DNA from: an uncultured Collinsella sp.
GTDB lineage: Bacteria > Actinomycetota > Coriobacteriia > Coriobacteriales > Coriobacteriaceae
Assembly (NCBI GenBank): GCA_900551365.1
Contig: URVZ01000106.1
Span: forward strand, 1-5,577
Direction of reading: 5' to 3'
Length of the DNA stretch: 5,577 nt
In this document: piece by piece, positions 1 through 4,978 of the stretch
How positions within the stretch are numbered: position 1 is the stretch's first letter
How the letters are laid out: every line of letters begins with the position of its first letter
The notes under the pieces: generated by a model
What the model saw: only the letters and a program-made list of their open reading frames with translations
Databases searched by the model: none
Told to the model about the DNA's origin: nothing
Translations under genes and position numbers: made by a program

Positions 1-101
1 ACCAAGCCGGCCATAAGAGTGCGAAGGGCATCCGCGCGATCGGCGCAGATGCCCTGTGAAATCAGTTCGTCATCAAGACGCACACGTTTCATGAATGCCA
101 T
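1..101 (-). CDS. tlyA: TlyA-type S4-domain rRNA 2'-O-methyltransferase, N-terminal fragment
   Basis: Only the first 33 codons lie in the window; the gene runs off the left edge. The visible start, MAFMKRVRLDDELISQG followed by a CADRADALRTLMAGLV segment, has the pattern of the N-terminal S4 RNA-binding domain of TlyA/YqxC proteins (R-x-R-L-D-x-E-L, then G, then a helix ending in L-x-x-A-G-x-V). In this family a FtsJ-like methyltransferase domain follows and methylates cytidines in 16S and 23S rRNA; that domain is not visible here. The start is ambiguous: ATG at 101, TTG at 104 or ATG at 92. A GGA at 114-116 fits the TTG (8-9 nt) or the first ATG (12 nt). It lies 26 nt after xseB and is probably cotranscribed with it; xseB and tlyA also lie close together in Bacillus. 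Another S4 protein (RluD-like or RpsD-like) is possible but fits the context less well. Confidence 0.72.
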   Translation of the reverse strand, partial: MAFMKRVRLDDELISQGICADRADALRTLMAGL

Positions 102-127
102 CAACCATTCGTATCCGGAGATGCGGC

Positions 128-367
128 CTAGCTATCCTGGGATTCGTTTGCCGCATCCTCATCGTATTCCTGCTCGAGCTTGTCGGCCTCACGCGGTGTC
201 AACTCAAACTTGTCGACCATATCGACCGCGCGGGAGCCCAGCTCAATCGCTTCGTCAAACAAATCGAGCGAACGCTCCAAGGAGGTATCCTTGGAGCGAA
301 CGGTAGCGATGATCTGATCCAGACGGTCCGAGATCTCGTCGAAGTTGCGGACGGAACCCTCTGGCAT
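128..367 (-). CDS. xseB: Exodeoxyribonuclease VII small subunit
   Basis: A 79-residue protein, the usual size for XseB. It shows the family pattern of an early F-x-E-I-x-x-R-L-D-x-I stretch (residues 9-19), then L-E-R-S-L-D-L-F-D-E-A-I-E-L-G (30-44), both predicted helical, followed by a short acidic tail. In exonuclease VII several small subunits wrap each catalytic XseA subunit; the complex degrades single-stranded DNA to oligonucleotides in the cytoplasm. The ATG is preceded by GAGGAG (373-378) at 5-nt spacing, inside the end of nusB, and the nusB stop is only 2 nt away, so translation is probably coupled. Odd point: the catalytic partner xseA, commonly the gene just upstream, is not in the window. 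Confidence 0.93.
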   Translation of the reverse strand: MPEGSVRNFDEISDRLDQIIATVRSKDTSLERSLDLFDEAIELGSRAVDMVDKFELTPREADKLEQEYDEDAANESQDS

Positions 368-369
368 GG

Positions 370-954
370 CTACTCCTCGACGGAGTCGACAACAGCCTCG
401 GCGGCGTCCGAATCCTCGGCCAGCACGCCAGCCTCAGCCTGGGCAACCGCAACCTTGGCGGCAGCCTCGGCGGCCTGGGCCTCCTCGCGGGCACGGTCCT
501 CGGCCAGCAGCTCTTGGTACAGGTCCTCGCCCGGCAGCTCCTCGCTGCGAGCGATCTTGCCCAGCACGCCGTTGACGAACGACGCAGACTGGTCGGTGCC
601 ATAGGCCTTGGCAAGCTCGACGGCCTCGTTGATCACGATGGCGTCCGAAACCTCCTCGTCGGTGAGGAAACGCATCTCGTAAACGGCGATACGAAGCAGA
701 TTGCGATCGGCGCCGGGCATGCGCATAAGATCCCAGTTCTTGGCGACGGCGCGCAGGGCACAGTCGATACGATCGATATGCTCGTAGGCACCGCGGCAAA
801 GCTCCAGCGCATAGGGGTCGAGGGGACCCTTCGAGATCAGGAAATCGCCCTCGAGGACGCGCTCGAGCGGGCTGTCCGTGGCCTCGGCCTGGAACAGCAG
901 CTGCAGCGCCTGACTGCGGGCAAGCGTACGCCCGCGATAAACCTTAAGACTCAA
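370..954 (-). CDS. nusB: Transcription antitermination factor NusB with long acidic/alanine tail
   Basis: A 194-residue protein. Residues 1-136 are a standard all-helical NusB domain: ARSQALQLLFQAE near the N-terminus (12-24), then WDLMRMPGADRNLLRIAVYEM (74-93 and on) and the VINEAVELAKAYGTDQSASFVNGVLGKIA segment (107-135), given here only as landmarks. NusB binds boxA RNA with NusE (ribosomal protein S10) and supports rRNA transcription antitermination. The start is a TTG at 954, chosen because AAGGAG (961-966) sits 6 nt upstream, an in-frame stop (the asp23 TAA) lies just before it, and no ATG occurs before residue 77. Residues 137-194 form a 58-residue low-complexity extension dominated by A, E, V and D that most NusB proteins lack. 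It lies 3 nt after the Asp23 gene and 2 nt before xseB. Confidence 0.95.
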   Translation of the reverse strand: MSLKVYRGRTLARSQALQLLFQAEATDSPLERVLEGDFLISKGPLDPYALELCRGAYEHIDRIDCALRAVAKNWDLMRMPGADRNLLRIAVYEMRFLTDEEVSDAIVINEAVELAKAYGTDQSASFVNGVLGKIARSEELPGEDLYQELLAEDRAREEAQAAEAAAKVAVAQAEAGVLAEDSDAAEAVVDSVEE

Positions 955-957
955 AGG

Positions 958-1320
958 TTACTCCTTGGGGAAAACGAGGCCGTCGATGCAAACGTCAACG
1001 CGCTCGACCTCGACGCCAACCTGGGCATCGATGGCGGCGACCACGGCGGCGCGAACGGCCTCGGCGAGTTTCTTGAACGGATAGCCAAAGAACACCACGA
1101 CACGCACGGTGAGTGCGAGCTTGTCGCCGACGACCTCGGCCTCGACCGCCGGCTCGGAAGCCGGGGCCTTGGACGAGAGCATCATGGAGACAAGGTTGGT
1201 GGCAAGGTCCTTGACGCCAACGGAGGCGATGCCCTCGACATCGGACACGGCGCGCGAGACGATGGCGGTCAGAACATCGGGCGAAATGCCGATGCCGTCA
1301 ATCTTGATTTCCTGGGGCAT
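958..1320 (-). CDS. Asp23/Gls24 family envelope stress-type protein
   Basis: A 120-residue protein with the usual Asp23/Gls24 layout: an I-S-P-D-V-L-x-x-I start with S-D-V-E-G-I-A-S-V (residues 12-34), a short A/S/P-rich loop (49-62), then a V-x-V-x-V-V-V-F-F-G-Y strand (70-80), a long alanine-rich helix and a final V-E-R-V-D-V-C-I-D-G-L strand (105-115). No signal peptide or membrane span is visible, so it is cytoplasmic; relatives associate with the membrane through AmaP-type partners or act in stress and fatty-acid regulation. The nearest positional counterpart is Bacillus yqhY, which also lies between efp and nusB and has been linked to acetyl-CoA carboxylase control. No accBC genes occur here, so that role cannot be assumed. 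AGGAGG (1325-1330) precedes the ATG by 4 nt. Confidence 0.9.
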   Translation of the reverse strand: MPQEIKIDGIGISPDVLTAIVSRAVSDVEGIASVGVKDLATNLVSMMLSSKAPASEPAVEAEVVGDKLALTVRVVVFFGYPFKKLAEAVRAAVVAAIDAQVGVEVERVDVCIDGLVFPKE

Positions 1321-1344
1321 GAGTCCTCCTAGAAGATTTGGTTG

Positions 1345-1908
1345 CTAGACGCGGGAGACGAACTTGCCGTCGCGGGTGTCAACCTTGATGACCTCGCCCT
1401 CGTTGAGGTACATGGGGACCTGGATGACAGCGCCGGTGTCGATCGTGGCCGGCTTGGTGGAACCCTGGACGGTGTCGCCCTTAAAGCCCGGGTCGGTCTG
1501 GACGATGGTGGTCTCGATGAACATCGGCGGGGTCACGCCCATGAGCTCATCGTCGGCGAAGAGCAGCTGGCAGACGTCGTTCTCGCGCAGCCACTTGGAG
1601 TTCTCGCCCACCATGTCCTCGGGAACGGGAACCTGCTCATAGGACTCGTTGTCCATGAAGATGTAGTCGGTGCCATCGTTGTAGAGGTACTGGAACTCAC
1701 GGGTGGTGAGCATGACGCTCTCGAACTTGGTGCCGGCGTTGCAGGTGTTCTCGACGACGCGGCCGCTCTTGATGTCGCGGGTCTTGTAGCGTACAAACGC
1801 GCCGCCCTTGCCCGGCTTGACATGCTGGAACTCGACGATGGTGTAGACCTTGTCCTTGATGCGGAGACCGAGGCCGTTCTTGAAGTCGGCGGTAGAAATG
1901 GTAGGCAT
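1345..1908 (-). CDS. efp: Translation elongation factor P
   Basis: EF-P binds between the P and E sites of the ribosome and stimulates peptide bond formation at consecutive prolines. The 187-residue protein is full length (185-190 is typical). Domain I is KOW-like and carries the tip loop VKPGKG (residues 30-35), with Lys34 at the position that is modified in many bacteria. Domains II and III are OB-folds, and the C-terminal signature begins GFKGDTVQGSTKPA (141-154) and ends in VSRV. The ATG at 1908 is chosen over a TTG 33 nt upstream because it matches the family N-terminus (M-x-x-I-S-x-x-D-F) and has AAAGG (1914-1918) 5 nt before it. It is the first gene after the promoter at about 1966-1971. 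No EpmA/EpmB-type modification gene is in the window, so the state of Lys34 cannot be told. Confidence 0.98.
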   Translation of the reverse strand: MPTISTADFKNGLGLRIKDKVYTIVEFQHVKPGKGGAFVRYKTRDIKSGRVVENTCNAGTKFESVMLTTREFQYLYNDGTDYIFMDNESYEQVPVPEDMVGENSKWLRENDVCQLLFADDELMGVTPPMFIETTIVQTDPGFKGDTVQGSTKPATIDTGAVIQVPMYLNEGEVIKVDTRDGKFVSRV

Positions 1909-1965
1909 AGCGACCTTTCTTGTTATGGGCAGAACGCACAAGCGTCCAAATTACATACGACAGAA

Positions 1966-1994
1966 ATTATACACTTGCAGACGGCGCCTGCAGC
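1966..1994 (-). promoter_or_regulatory. Putative sigma-70-type promoter of the efp operon
   Basis: On the minus strand a perfect TATAAT lies at 1966-1971, about 58 nt upstream of the efp ATG, just after the preceding terminator. The hexamer at the 17-nt spacing (GCTGCA, 1989-1994) matches TTGACA poorly, and there is no TGn extension, so strength or activator dependence is uncertain. Predicted start of transcription is near 1959, giving a leader of roughly 50 nt. Confidence 0.55.
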
Positions 1995-2002
1995 GAGCGC
2001 AT

Positions 2003-2045
2003 AAAAAGAGAACGCGGGGCACCCGAATTGCTCCGGACGCCCCGC
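2003..2045 (-). terminator. Intrinsic terminator downstream of the aminopeptidase gene
   Basis: As minus-strand RNA, GCGGGGCGUCCGGA (2032-2045) pairs along 14 positions with UUCGGGUGCCCCGC (2014-2027), closing a GCAA tetraloop of the GNRA type. Three of the pairs are G-U. The stem is followed by GUUCUC and five U (2003-2007). The U-tract is on this strand only, so it is unidirectional. It separates the aminopeptidase from efp and argues for two transcription units. Confidence 0.88.
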
Positions 2046-2067
2046 CCCAATAATCTATCGAAATGGG

Positions 2068-3198
2068 CTAGCAATCGATGACGTGCAGGTCGTGTGGGGT
2101 CTTGGTGAAGGGCTCGTAGCCGTTCTCGGTGACCACGCCGTAGTCCTCAAGGCGCACGCCGCCCACGCCGGGCAGGTAGACGCCGGGCTCCATGGTGACA
2201 ACCGAGCCGATCTCGATGGTGTTCTTGCTGCGGTTGAAGTTGGGCAGCTCGTGGATGTCGATGCCCACGCCGTGGCCCAGACCATGGTTGTAGTAATCAC
2301 CATAGCCGGCATCGCCGATGATCTTCTTGGAAAGCTTGAAGATGTCGTTACCCTCAACGCCCGGATGGATGGCGGCGACGCACTCCTCGTGCGTACGGCG
2401 CACGAGCGCGTACAGGTCGAGCTGCTCCTGGGTAGGCTCGCCCATCACGACGGTGCGCGTCATGTCGGAACGATAATCGCAGTAGCCCGCACCGTAATCC
2501 ATGAGGACGAAGTCGCCCTTCTCGATGACACGATCGCTCGGGACGGCATGCGGGTTGGCGGTATTGGGACCGCTCGCCACGATGGAGCCGAAGGCCAGGC
2601 TGTCGGCGCCGTTGGCAAACATAAAGTTCTCGAGCTCGTTGCGAACCTGCTTCTCGGTCATACCGGGCTTAATAAAGCCGAGCATATGCTGGAAGGCGGC
2701 ATCGGTGATCGACTGCGCATGGCGCATGAGCTCGATCTCCTCGGCGTCCTTGATGGCGCGCATCTTACGAATGTCGTCATGCATCAGCGGCAACATGCAG
2801 GCGACGGAACGATCCTCCAGACCACGCTGAATACCCTGGTAGAAGTTGATCTGCATGTCGTCCTCGACAGCGCAGACGCGGCACTTGTTGGCTGCGATCT
2901 TGCCGGCGACCCAACCGGGGATGGTGCCCTCGTCCATGTCGTAGACCCAGGGGCTGCCGGCGGGCGTGTTCTCCTCAAAGCTGTTGAGGTAGCGCGAGTC
3001 GGTGTGGAACAGGCACTGGTCGACCGTAATAAACGCAGCGTGCGGGAACTCGAAGGTGTAGTCGAAGACGCCCTTCACGCCCGTAAGCCAACGAAGGTTG
3101 GCCTCGTCGCGCACCACGATGGCATCGTAGCCACGCTCGGCCATCAGGGCACGGACACGCTCGATACGACCGGCAGGACCGGCAGCAAACTCAGACAT
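2068..3198 (-). CDS. Xaa-Pro aminopeptidase, M24 metallopeptidase family
   Basis: A 376-residue two-domain protein. Residues 1 to about 150 form the creatinase-type N-terminal domain (RIERVRALMAERGYDAIVV start, D-S-R-Y at 67-70). Residues 155-370 are the pita-bread catalytic domain. All five expected metal ligands are visible: Asp234 and Asp245 (L-M-D-Y-G and S-D-M-T-R-T), His309 (G-L-G-H-G-V-G), Glu337 (M-E-P-G-V-Y) and Glu351 (R-L-E-D-Y-G). The auxiliary histidines His217 (N-P-H-A) and His316 (D-I-H-E) are also present. It should remove an N-terminal residue that precedes proline, releasing proline from dietary or turnover peptides in the cytoplasm; no signal peptide is seen. The ATG has AAAGGA (3205-3210) 6 nt upstream. 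It sits next to efp as in Bacillus (yqhT-efp) and Mycobacterium (pepQ-efp). A PepQ-like dipeptidase activity cannot be excluded from sequence alone. Confidence 0.93.
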   Translation of the reverse strand: MSEFAAGPAGRIERVRALMAERGYDAIVVRDEANLRWLTGVKGVFDYTFEFPHAAFITVDQCLFHTDSRYLNSFEENTPAGSPWVYDMDEGTIPGWVAGKIAANKCRVCAVEDDMQINFYQGIQRGLEDRSVACMLPLMHDDIRKMRAIKDAEEIELMRHAQSITDAAFQHMLGFIKPGMTEKQVRNELENFMFANGADSLAFGSIVASGPNTANPHAVPSDRVIEKGDFVLMDYGAGYCDYRSDMTRTVVMGEPTQEQLDLYALVRRTHEECVAAIHPGVEGNDIFKLSKKIIGDAGYGDYYNHGLGHGVGIDIHELPNFNRSKNTIEIGSVVTMEPGVYLPGVGGVRLEDYGVVTENGYEPFTKTPHDLHVIDC

Positions 3199-3230
3199 GC
3201 AGATTCCTTTCTTGTTGTCTCAAGATAGAC

Positions 3231-3293
3231 GGGACGGGTCTCAACCGAACGACGGAATCGCATGCGATCCGCAACCGATTGAAAACCCGCCCC
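3231..3293 (-). promoter_or_regulatory. Long imperfect hairpin in the aminopeptidase mRNA leader
   Basis: Minus-strand RNA can form an outer stem of 11 pairs (3283-3293 with 3231-3241), a bulged U at 3282, 6 further pairs (3276-3281 with 3242-3247), a small internal loop, then 8 pairs with one bulge (3265-3272 with 3252-3260) closed by a CAUG tetraloop at 3261-3264. The apex lies in a perfect 12-nt palindrome (3257-3268). All four wobble pairs are G-U in minus-strand RNA and would be A-C mismatches in plus-strand RNA. No clear U-tract follows (next bases GUCUAUCUUG), so a leader structure is more likely than a terminator for aroB, though a weak terminator is possible. The gap 3199-3330 holds nothing else except the possible promoter. 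Confidence 0.55.
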
Positions 3294-3298
3294 TCAAC

Positions 3299-3324
3299 AT
3301 GATACGAAAGACGATGGAAGTCAA
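3299..3324 (-). promoter_or_regulatory. Possible promoter of the aminopeptidase gene
   Basis: On the minus strand TTGACT (3319-3324) and TATCAT (3299-3304) each match the consensus at five of six positions, but the spacer is only 14 nt, well short of the usual 16-18. If TATCAT is used as the -10, transcription would begin near 3291-3293, exactly at the 5' edge of the leader hairpin. Readthrough from aroB is the alternative. Confidence 0.3.
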
Positions 3325-3330
3325 TAAATC

Positions 3331-4440
3331 TTAGAGAAGTTCTTTACGAGAAGCCAAGTAGGCGTGAGCATGGCGCTCAAGAACCTCGTCCTCAACGCTC
3401 GTTAGACGAATGGCGCCGAGTGCCGCGGGCAGCGGCAACATGCTGCGGTTTGAGCGGGCGAACTGCTGCCTGCGGAACTCCTCGATATATGCGGCAGGCT
3501 CCAGATCGAAGGCAAGTTCCTCGATACCAAAGTCCTCCAGACAGTCATCGACCTCAAAGACGTAATCGATATCGAAGTCGCAGGCGTCGTGGGCAAGGCG
3601 CGCCTCAAAGCGCATGCCCTCGGACAACAGCTGGTAGGCAGGGACCTGCGAAGCGGCATCGCCCAAGCAAGCGCGCAAGGTACGCTCCCCCGTCTTGCCA
3701 AAATCGAGCGCATGGCGGGCGCTCGGGTTCGTGGCCATCAGTACGTCCTTGCGAGCAGTCTGAGACCATTGAACGGCATTGACGAGCGCGACCTCCTCGC
3801 CCGCGAGAATCTCGGGGACGGTCTCAATAAACTGATTCCAGCGGGACTTGCTGCTCGAAAGCATGGTGCCAACAAGTACCGCATAGCCGAGCTTGAGGTC
3901 CTCGGGGTCCGCCTCGCGAACAAGATCGAGGTCACACACGACCAAACCCGGTTCGGGAGGGAACGCGATAGCGGGAAGCGCATTGGCCGACGAGGCGACA
4001 AGCGGCTTCATGGTCGTCGCGACCGTGAGCATGGCGTCGAAGGTCGTCGGCAGCAGCGCGCACTCGGCTCGGCCACACCACTGGTTGGCGCACCAGCTAA
4101 CAACCGAGCAGGTTGCGGCATCGCCAACGGCGACAACCAGATCGTCGCAGGTAACGCCGTTGGCAGACAGGGCGCCAAAGATAGCATCAGCATCGGCCAG
4201 CGTGGCACCAGCAGGCGAAACCTCGAGGACTAGCGGCGACACGGCAAAACCGGCGTCGACCAGCGCATGCTCGACGACTTCACCAAAACGCTCGGATGTG
4301 GCGGTGTTCCAAACGACCATCGCGCGCTTAGGCTTGCCCACAGCCGAGGCAAACATGCGCGACAGTTCCTCAAACGCGCCAAGACCGACGCGGACATCGA
4401 CACTGCGGTTTTGGAAATTGATAAGTTGACGGCGAATCAT
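3331..4440 (-). CDS. 3-dehydroquinate synthase homologue lacking catalytic residues
   Basis: A 369-residue protein, close to the 350-370 of AroB, with an uninterrupted frame. Overall order matches AroB: an N-terminal nucleotide-fold region, L-L-P-T-T (129-133), a lysine (Lys145) at the position of the VGGKT lysine, A-F-P-P (159-162), V-V-C-D-L-D (167-172), L-D-F-G-K-T (245-250) and L-P-L-P-A-A-L-G (335-342). By-eye alignment shows key losses. The zinc ligands become Val188 (Glu in AEVIKYG), Lys249 (first His of GHTxGH) and Ser273 (His of HGE). GGGVVGD becomes a GDAATCS-like stretch, and the C-terminal DKK becomes QQF. Residues 287-322 are unusually acidic. It overlaps the aroK stop by ATGA, which fixes the start. 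Its position after aroK and before the peptidase and efp equals that of aroB in Mycobacterium, so it descends from aroB, but DHQ synthase activity is doubtful. It may be regulatory, structural or repurposed. Confidence 0.8.
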   Translation of the reverse strand: MIRRQLINFQNRSVDVRVGLGAFEELSRMFASAVGKPKRAMVVWNTATSERFGEVVEHALVDAGFAVSPLVLEVSPAGATLADADAIFGALSANGVTCDDLVVAVGDAATCSVVSWCANQWCGRAECALLPTTFDAMLTVATTMKPLVASSANALPAIAFPPEPGLVVCDLDLVREADPEDLKLGYAVLVGTMLSSSKSRWNQFIETVPEILAGEEVALVNAVQWSQTARKDVLMATNPSARHALDFGKTGERTLRACLGDAASQVPAYQLLSEGMRFEARLAHDACDFDIDYVFEVDDCLEDFGIEELAFDLEPAAYIEEFRRQQFARSNRSMLPLPAALGAIRLTSVEDEVLERHAHAYLASRKELL

Positions 4441-4970
4441 AGCAGCCCACGCTCCAAAAGCATCTCGGCACAAAGGTAGGAAACGTCCTCGAAGGACTTG
4501 TTGCGAATATCAAGGGTAATATCGGCGGCCTGGCGATACAGCGGACGGCGATGCTCAAACAGGCGCGCAGCATGCTCGGGTGAGCGGAAATCTGGTCGGG
4601 TATCGGAGCGGCGAATCTGGCGCAACGAGTCCTCAAAGTCGCCTTCGAGGTACACGCATGTACCCATCTCGTGCATCAGCTCAATGTTCACCGGCGTCTC
4701 GACGATGCCACCCCCGCACGATACCAGCAGGCTGCGCTCACTTTGAAGCGAACGGAGTGCCGAGGTCTCGAGTTCGCGAAAACGATCCTCGCCCTCGGTC
4801 TTAAATATCTCGGTCACCGACTTGCCGCATCGACGCACAACCAAACGATCGGTATCGATGAATCGACGCTTGAACATAGTGCCCACGTTGCGCGCAAGCG
4901 TCGACTTGCCCGCGCCCAAAAAGCCGATAAAGAAGATATGGTCGCAGCCGTGTTTGATGTGCTGGGACAT
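4437..4970 (-). CDS. aroK: Shikimate kinase
   Basis: A 177-residue P-loop kinase of normal AroK size; it phosphorylates shikimate at the 3-hydroxyl with ATP in the chorismate pathway. The Walker A motif GFLGAGKST is at residues 16-24. Shikimate-binding residues are all present: Asp41 (F-I-D-T-D-R), Arg65 (G-E-D-R-F-R-E-L-E), the glycine triplet at 86-88 (S-C-G-G-G-I-V) and Arg146 (R-R-P-L-Y-R-Q-A-A-D). The lid segment carries the usual R-x-x-T-R-P type sequence around Arg125-Pro126. The ATG at 4970 is the only good start; the Shine-Dalgarno is modest (AGG about 7 nt upstream, inside the yqeG stop region). It lies 8 nt after yqeG and its stop overlaps the next start by ATGA. Nothing here suggests loss of function, in contrast to the next gene. 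Confidence 0.95.
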   Translation of the reverse strand: MSQHIKHGCDHIFFIGFLGAGKSTLARNVGTMFKRRFIDTDRLVVRRCGKSVTEIFKTEGEDRFRELETSALRSLQSERSLLVSCGGGIVETPVNIELMHEMGTCVYLEGDFEDSLRQIRRSDTRPDFRSPEHAARLFEHRRPLYRQAADITLDIRNKSFEDVSYLCAEMLLERGLL

Positions 4971-4978
4971 GACGAGAC

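Noticed and set aside
514..1332. Open plus-strand frame of 272 codons over nusB and the Asp23 gene
   Set aside because: Antisense to two well-supported genes and spans their junction; no recognisable protein features.
1909..1941. N-terminal extension of EF-P from a TTG
   Set aside because: The extra 11 residues match nothing in EF-P, and the ATG at 1908 has its own Shine-Dalgarno and the conserved N-terminus.
1342..2004. Open plus-strand frame of 220 codons over efp
   Set aside because: Antisense shadow of efp; it begins and ends in the flanking gaps without a fitting ribosome binding site or family.
2003..2045. Bidirectional terminator
   Set aside because: The plus-strand side of the stem has no T-tract and there is no plus-strand gene to terminate.
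2083..3228. Open plus-strand frame of 381 codons covering the whole aminopeptidase gene
   Set aside because: It is the antisense shadow of a gene whose catalytic residues are all recognisable; the antisense protein is A/V/H/D-rich with no family pattern, as expected for GC-rich codon use.
3205..3230. Small alternative hairpins (UCUUG/CAAGA and GUCU/AGAC) just before the aminopeptidase Shine-Dalgarno, considered as a riboswitch-like toggle
   Set aside because: Stems of only 4-5 pairs that barely touch the Shine-Dalgarno; too weak to support a switch, and no known riboswitch motif is seen.
3242..3278. Direct repeats CAACCGA (3242-3248 and 3272-3278) around a palindrome, considered as an iteron or attachment site
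   Set aside because: Only two short copies; they are better explained as parts of the arms of the leader hairpin.
4441..4473. N-terminal extension of the AroB-like protein from a TTG
   Set aside because: It would overlap aroK by 37 nt; the ATGA overlap start is the usual arrangement and fits AroB length.
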